In this document: positions 55,301 to 61,606 of the stretch, in pieces
Numbering within the stretch: position 1 is the first letter of the stretch
How the letters are laid out: the number at the start of each line of letters is the position of its first letter
Origin: Apostichopus parvimensis
Lineage: Eukaryota > Echinodermata > Holothuroidea > Aspidochirotida > Stichopodidae
Assembly: GCA_000934455.1 (NCBI GenBank)
Contig: KN883927.1
Location: 73,061-134,666 of the forward strand
DNA: 61,606 nt
Direction: 5' to 3'
The notes under the pieces: model-generated
What the model saw: the letters and a program-made list of their open reading frames with translations, nothing else
Told to the model about the DNA's origin: nothing
Database searches by the model: none
Translations under genes and position numbers: made by a program

Positions 55301-58285
55301 ATACTTATTTGACAGTATTCTGTTATTGTATCGGTTTTTTTTTTTTTATATATATATATATATATATTGGTTTAACTACTACTTACAACTGTTAGATGTC
55401 AAAACATTCTGGTCTGGACAAAATGCAACAATGCTGGCCAATCTCCACTTGTTCATAACATGTCACTGCCACCCACTATATATATATTATGGTGGAGCAT
55501 AAATCAAAGTTGTATAGACACACACACACAACCAGTTTAACAGTCCAATCACAACCGGACAATGACTCACCAGTGGGATTGGAAGTGGGGGGTCAGGGGG
55601 GGTAGAGTGGATGGGGGTTGGAAATAATTTATCTCATATCAACATGCTATATAAGATGGTCAAGTTTCTATTCAAGTGTAATGATGTATAGCAGTTTTCT
55701 ACACAGAGACTATTGTATTCAATGAGAGAACAAAATTAGTGCCTTCACAAAATACTACACTAACTGTGAACACCAAATAATGTCCCAGGAATCGGGGGGG
55801 GGGGGGGGGCTGACATCAAAACTTTTCTTATCTGTCACTCATCAACTGTTACTTATAATACAGAAGGCTAATGCATTCTGTGCCTTGATTTGTTCCTTAA
55901 GAATATTGGGTCATTCCAGCCAAGGGATCTCCTGATGACCCTTTCAGATTTGGAAACACTTTATCGGACCAAATTCTGTTTTTTTTCACATGGAATGATC
56001 CTGTTCCTTTGTTTACCACTCAACCCCTCCTCCTACCCGTCCCTCTTACCCATGTAACTTGTACTGCCTTCAATCATCTTCATATGTCCACCTCCCCAAT
56101 CCCTCTCCCCCACCCCTCCCCCACCATCCCCAGTCCCTCTTTGCCGAGTAACTTATATTGCCTTCGCTCATCTTCTGATGCAAGAGTAGAGATTGCGCAC
56201 TGATGATAATCCACTATTGACATATAGTCAAAAAACTGATCCCAGTAAAGTCTGAGAGCTGGCTACCCCTGTAACACCATGACTCAACACCACTGCTAAT
56301 GGGGACTACCATATATGTACATGCATCCATCAGTATGGAAAAACAAACAGGCATGGAAAATGTACAGACAGGCTTTGACAAATCACTTTACTCTAGTAAT
56401 TTCAAATTCCATGAGTATTTTATCGCCAGAGAAAGACCCAGTTGGGTCTGATTAGCGATCCAGCTATTTCCTGTTTTGTTGAGAGTTGAGTGAAGAGAAT
56501 GTCATCTACTGTAGATGTCAGGTGCACGCATGATTTATGGACACGGAAGACATCTTCAAAATCCTTCAAATAAATTCTTATTAGCCGGCTTAAATCATGT
56601 AAAAACATGATGGCTATATATATATAGTACCTTCTCATGGAATTGGCAGTCAATAAAAACAGAGAGATTATTGGTTCACAGCTGGATGACAACACCAGCA
56701 CAAATATAACCCAGGGAACTATAATTACATCAGCTTGTAAATCACAAAACAAGGCAATTAAGTCTGGATATAAATTAAGAGTGCTGAACTGACCTGTCTC
56801 CTAACTACTAGAGCACTCTCATTTTATTGTATTTGGAATGATATGGATAAACACGGTTCTTCTGGGAAGCTGTGAACCCAATTTAACTCAATAGCAATAT
56901 GGCCTCTCTAAGATTGTGGCTAAAAGACAGTCATTTCAGTATGTCTTGCATGAATGTACTGTTGTATACTATTTTAACATTGTAATTATATATAGTAATT
57001 TGTTAGGACAGTTTAGGTGTAAGGTGTTGATGAGTTGATACAGTTTCCCTTTTTATCCAAAGTATTGTAATGCTTTGATGATACGCTAATCCTAAAGAGG
57101 TGATACAGTCTGCACGTCATGCAGCCGTCCATGAGGCAGGGCAAATCTTTAAGGTGATGTTTTCAACTTGTCCATCGGACAACCAAGGCTTACTGTTTGG
57201 TTGTCCAAACAACAACTTTGGTCGTCTCAAAAGAACCAATTTGTACACTAATACTGCTGTAGTAGAGATGCACTGATTTGTTGGGTAGTACACATAGCTT
57301 TGAGCTAGTAAAAGTCCTGTTGTTTGTAAATGGATCATAGGCCTATATTTTTTTTTGTATTATTTCAATATCTCCAAAGTTATGGAGCACGATTCCAATT
57401 TATCAGTTTACATATATATGAGGGATTTAGATGCAGTCTAATCTGAAGTTAACAACTAATGGTCCCAAGATGGGTCTCAACATACAGTACAATACCTCCT
57501 TCAACTACTGTACAGAAGATTCAACTATATACAGTATATATCATTTTACAGTTTATTTAAAACTAAACTAATGTTGTTCCCTAAATGTTTCATTTCCTTA
57601 TAGTTTTTTAAAACTATGTACAGTATCACCAAAACAGTGTTTCTGGACATACTGTTTTCATGGCCACTTCACACTTATCTGTGTCGGTACGAATCTACAA
57701 AAGTCAAACAGTTTTCTTTGTATCGTCCAATCGTCATCAGGAAGGGAGGTAAGATCCAGTAATTTCCCCATTTTGTGCATTTGATAGGTAATCACTTCCC
57801 TTCAATGAAATGTCACATCGCAGAGTATCAGGTAGCCGTAACAATGTCCTTACATTTGAATTGAACTTATCATGATGAGTCTATCAGAACTAAACACCCT
57901 TAAATTTAATACTAAGAACAGGAATCGAGGGGGATCCATTCTTCCGTTCGTTTTTAACTACAGTTGATATTCAGCGAAACATGTGCTTGTATATATCCTG
58001 AAATGTGTCCCTTTGATCTGTTTGCCGAAATTGAGGTCAAAGGGAAGCAAACAAATGTGTTATCTCTACCGATTATATACTGTAGTTAAAGGTTAGCGTA
58101 CACTGTACAGTAGATCGTTATATGTTATACTCCCCTCCCACCCCCCTCTCCCTCTCATTCACTACCCGGTCCCCGCCTGGATCAAATAATAAGTTGTGTT
58201 TGTCTTTTAATATACGATATGTTAATAACATTCAGCCACTCAAGGAGCGACACACTACTGTATATGATGACCACAGACAAATTTT
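55301..58285. other. Non-coding stretch
   Basis: No exon is supported. At 56055-56185 a pyrimidine-rich segment carries a diverged direct repeat (GTAACTTGTACTGCCTTCAATCATCTTC and a near copy about 90 bases later). Frequent TACAGTA/TACTGTA motifs are scattered through it. Confidence 0.4.
55342..55368 (+). repeat. TA dinucleotide run after a T run
   Basis: A run of T followed by about ten TA repeats. A G homopolymer lies nearby at 55795-55810 and a CA run at 55519-55530. Confidence 0.9.
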
Positions 58286-58286
58286 A

Positions 58287-58345
58287 AACATGGTAGAGTG
58301 AGAGTACAGTTGGAGTGAGGAAACAGGTAAGCAATGAGCAAAATT
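58287..58345 (+). repeat. Diverged single copy related to the 59.4-kb foldback arms
   Basis: GGTAGAGTGAG..GTTGGAGTGAGGAAACAGGTAAGC aligns with the outer half of the right arm at 59496-59568 (GGTAGAATGAGGTGC..., GTGAGGAGACAGGTAAGC). This shows the arm sequence is a dispersed repeat. A shorter reverse-strand piece (ACTTACCTGTCTCC) lies at 59268-59281. Confidence 0.6.
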
Positions 58346-59362
58346 AACTTAATTTATAATGTACAGTATGTTCATGTTCAACCCTCTTCATTCAGTTCAA
58401 GTTTTATTTCACTTCCATTGTACATACATCTGTGGTGTATTGCTGCAGTACTGCCGCTAGACCTAAACAGCTCAGTGTTGCCCACAAATAAGCTAGATAG
58501 TTCGATAATGGTCACTCACTTGACTCGTGCTGAAATTTCCACAAGGAATTTACTGCCGCTATACCTTTGAAAGTACTGTAACTTTATCCACACTGACACA
58601 TTCAAAGTGTCTAGTTATTTAAATAATCTTCCATGATTGGGACCAATGTGGAGCCTGACCGAAGCTTCATGGAGGAAAGGGCAGTACCTTTGAAAGCATT
58701 GGACAATTTTTATTGTGCAAAATGTGGAGTGGATACTGATGACCTTTAAAATGGTGAAATTTAATATTACCAAATACTGAAAATACCATGGTAACAAAAC
58801 CCTGTTTCATGCACATATTCATTTGCACACAACAACTTATCCACTATGTTTTATAGCATTTATTATTAGCTATGTACAGTTATACCACATAAATTATCAT
58901 CAATCAGCTGCTTCCTCAACAAGTGGAAACTCATCATTAACAGCAATCAAACTTCATTCAAGTTGTTTTTAACATTTAGTGCACCTGCTTTTACCTTTAC
59001 AGCCTGTCGAATCTTTATATAACTCTATGCAGCAGAATGATGAGATAAATGGTAGTGGTTATCTCTTGTATTGGAACCGGCTAGCTGTAAAAGAACTCCC
59101 AAACTAATGGTACAGTAGCTGTAACAGAACTGCCAGACTAATGGTAACACAAAAGATTGAGTAGACTACCATGTCAGAGATTTGAGCTCAAATCCAAAAA
59201 CTTAAAAGGTTTGGAAATTAATGAGTGACGAGCAACACTAAAAGTTTACTGGTTTGCCGTAAAATACTTACCTGTCTCCAATCAACATATAGATATGCAT
59301 TGATCTACTCCTGACCGACAAAAATGATAAAACTGACTGGTTTATATATTTACGAGTGACGA

Positions 59363-59568
59363 GCTTACCTGTCTCCTCACAACCTTAGCACCTCATTCTA
59401 CCGTGTCTAGTATGCCCTGGTAATCTTTTAACACTGTGCACCCTCAGCGACCGGCTCCCCCGGTCGTTGCCCTTCCTTCTCATGAGACCATCCAAAGTGT
59501 TAAAAGATTACCAGGGCATACTAGACACGGTAGAATGAGGTGCTAAGGTTGTGAGGAGACAGGTAAGC
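59363..59568. repeat. 73-bp perfect inverted repeat with nested loop hairpin
   Basis: 59363-59435 and 59496-59568 are exact reverse complements over all 73 bases. The 60-base loop contains a second hairpin (GCGACCGG and CCGGTCGTT with a short spacer). The plus-strand right arm ends ACAGGTAAGC, a good splice-donor consensus, and the left arm carries its complement. No target duplication is evident at the outer edges. It is either a young foldback or MITE element or a hairpin-RNA locus. Confidence 0.95.
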
Positions 59569-60839
59569 GAGGAACGAAGTAAATAATAGTAAGTTTAGCA
59601 CTGTGATCTCACTAACCCCATTTTGGGGTACTGCCCACATACAGTACAGAACGTAAGTTCACATAAACTACGTAAGTTCACTTTTAATAGGAAGTTTAGG
59701 ATTTTCAGGAAATTATTCAAGAGCAGTACATGAGTGAATTATTGAAAAGACATACAGTACAATAATAGTTAACAAGTTAACCCATCCACACAAAAAATGC
59801 AAAGATGTCCTTCCCTCTTTGCTCACATGACCCTTTGAAGAACTTTACAGTTAACATAAGTTTACAGCGCTTACAATATTATCTTTCTTTCCATCCAACA
59901 ACTTGAGCCAAAAGGGTAACATTAGGTGATTTCCCCCATCGCAATTACAGATGTCCATTGCTGAGAAAAGTCTGTTTATTTATCAAATTAGCGTTTATTT
60001 TACTTAGACCTGTGATGATTAATCTAAACCATTATCCCGATTGTGTATATGCTTGTAACTATGAGGTTAATTACAGTACCTAGGAAGTCTGTTTACTTAG
60101 GGTGTTAAGAAGTATAGTACAGATACTTATTATGTCACATGCAGTGTTGCCATGTCCAGGTTGGGCAAATTGTTGGCTCTCAAAACATTTGAAGAAGGTG
60201 GAAAATGTCGTAAAGGGTCACAAAGCATTGGGAAGTGTCCCAAACCACCGAAACCACTTCCTCTCACAACATCAGTAGTAGAGTCTAACGGTCCCAATTG
60301 ATCAATATATTGTGGTTTTCACCCAGACTCTGTTCTTTGTATTGTTCGTACTATGCACATGTTTTTGCAAGCTTACAGCTTGCATACAGTTGTGTTACCT
60401 ACAGTATCTATGGATGCTACCTTAACAGGCCCTAAACAGGCCCGTTATTCTCTACCTACAGTAGAGAATGTTTAAACTGCAAGCAAGTGGCAAACTCCTG
60501 ACGTGTGTGAAGCTAAGACAAGCTTGCAGTGAGCTTTCAGTACATTTATGCAGACAGAGTACTGTGGCTAATACATACAGTACAAGCTAATGATAGTAAG
60601 TAATAATTGTAAGGGGTAAAAAAAGCTCTCATTTTGTATTATTTGCAAGCGTTATTTAAAAAGCATGCATTAGATACGTAGTATTAAAGTCTGCTTTAAT
60701 TATAAGAATGCAACAAACAAGCTTTTTTTTAAACTTAAAGGAGATGAGAGCTAATTCCCACAAGTGTGCAGCAAGTTCTTCTATTCAGAACATATTAACT
60801 CCAAGGAACGATGCATTTTGAAGTGACAGAAGGTTTTTT

Positions 60840-61193
60840 TTATTTCTTTATTGTTGTGTATTAAAATTTATTTTCTATTTATATTTTGATAGTCTTATTG
60901 TTACTAATTTTCTCCTGTAATAGTTTGATATTTTAGTTTTATTGTATTATGTTGTCATATTTTATTGCTTTCGTCTTTAATTTCTGAATTTTATTGCTTT
61001 AATAATTATTGTTTAATAATAGGATAATTGTTTATTTTTGTAATTTTTATGATGCCATATTTTTAGGCTGTATTATTTTTAAGCTGTAAAATTTTAAGTT
61101 GTAATATTTTATGCGATTTTGTGAAGTGCTTTGAGATCATTCTTTGGTGTAGAGCGCTATATATGAATAAATTATTATTATTATTATTAAGGT
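60840..61193 (+). mobile_element. Truncated non-LTR element 3' end
   Basis: A long T/A-rich stretch leads to GTGAAGTGCTTTGAGATC, then TGTAGAGCGCTATATATGAAT and an ATT-repeat tail ending near 61193. It has the same tail type as 11945-12035 in KAT2 intron 4. No reverse-transcriptase frame is present. Confidence 0.6.
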
Positions 61194-61606
61194 TGATCAG
61201 TGTGGTAAATGTACTGGGGCATTGCATAAAGAAATTAAACAGACAGCTTCCATGATTAATCGAGCCGGGACCTAAATACTGTTCTATAATCAGTAGATCT
61301 GGATTCTGTGTCACGAGTAAATACTTAATCTAGTCTGATGGGCTGTCTCCTTTGGAGAAATTTTCAACTCATCACACAGAGAAGTATCTTTGCGAGCCAT
61401 GACACAGTCGATCAGCCTAATAACGTATCTATCCATTGTCCTTGACTCCTAGTACTGTCAGATTAGCTTCATTAATATTCAAGTATATTTCTGGAATTTT
61501 TTGGTGAGAGAAGGGAGGAAGCCAGTTAAAAACTTCCTTCCCAATGTGATTTTTAGAAAGTGCACCAGGTTATTCTGATCAGTTCAACTATAATACAATA
61601 ATATCT

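Overview
The window is animal nuclear DNA. Genes are split by many GT-AG introns, the intergenic DNA is AT-rich, and there are tRNA-derived SINEs, a non-autonomous hAT element, minisatellites and one 140-base assembly gap. The proteins point to a marine invertebrate deuterostome. I favour an echinoderm, possibly a sea cucumber, but that is inference from protein style and repeats; no diagnostic marker is present.

Layout. (1) 622-5127, minus strand: a complete 8-exon gene for a 267-residue sugar-1-phosphate nucleotidyltransferase of the RmlA-like (NTP_transferase) fold. (2) 5128-5888: a short head-to-head intergenic stretch that probably holds a shared promoter. (3) 5889-24062, plus strand: a complete 18-coding-exon KAT2 (GCN5/PCAF) histone acetyltransferase, 833 residues, with PCAF-N, GNAT and bromodomain. 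Its introns carry most of the recognisable repeats: an 8-bp-TSD hAT MITE, a tRNA-Ser-type SINE, a 58-bp minisatellite and a duplicated splice donor. (4) 24063-37391: mostly non-coding, with KAT2 3' UTR, short tandem repeats, a second SINE and a weak two-exon candidate at 28301-28828. (5) 37392-42395, minus strand: the 3' three coding exons of a DRAK/STK17-type serine/threonine kinase. The kinase N-lobe exons were not found. (6) 42396-61606: non-coding or unassigned, with the gap (47770-47909), an orphan coding-like terminal exon (48451-48593), several perfect palindromes, and a 73-bp perfect inverted repeat at 59363-59568.

The three real genes have unrelated jobs: nucleotide-sugar synthesis, chromatin acetylation in SAGA/ATAC, and a death-associated-type kinase. 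Nothing suggests an operon-like system. The most unusual items are an RNA-polymerase-II-CTD-like heptad run in the kinase tail, the long foldback at 59.4 kb, a duplicated exon-5 splice donor and a 116-bp higher-order minisatellite in KAT2, and an AUG-stop upstream ORF just before the KAT2 start. Exon coordinates were derived by hand from splice consensus, frame continuity and family knowledge; no database or transcript was consulted.
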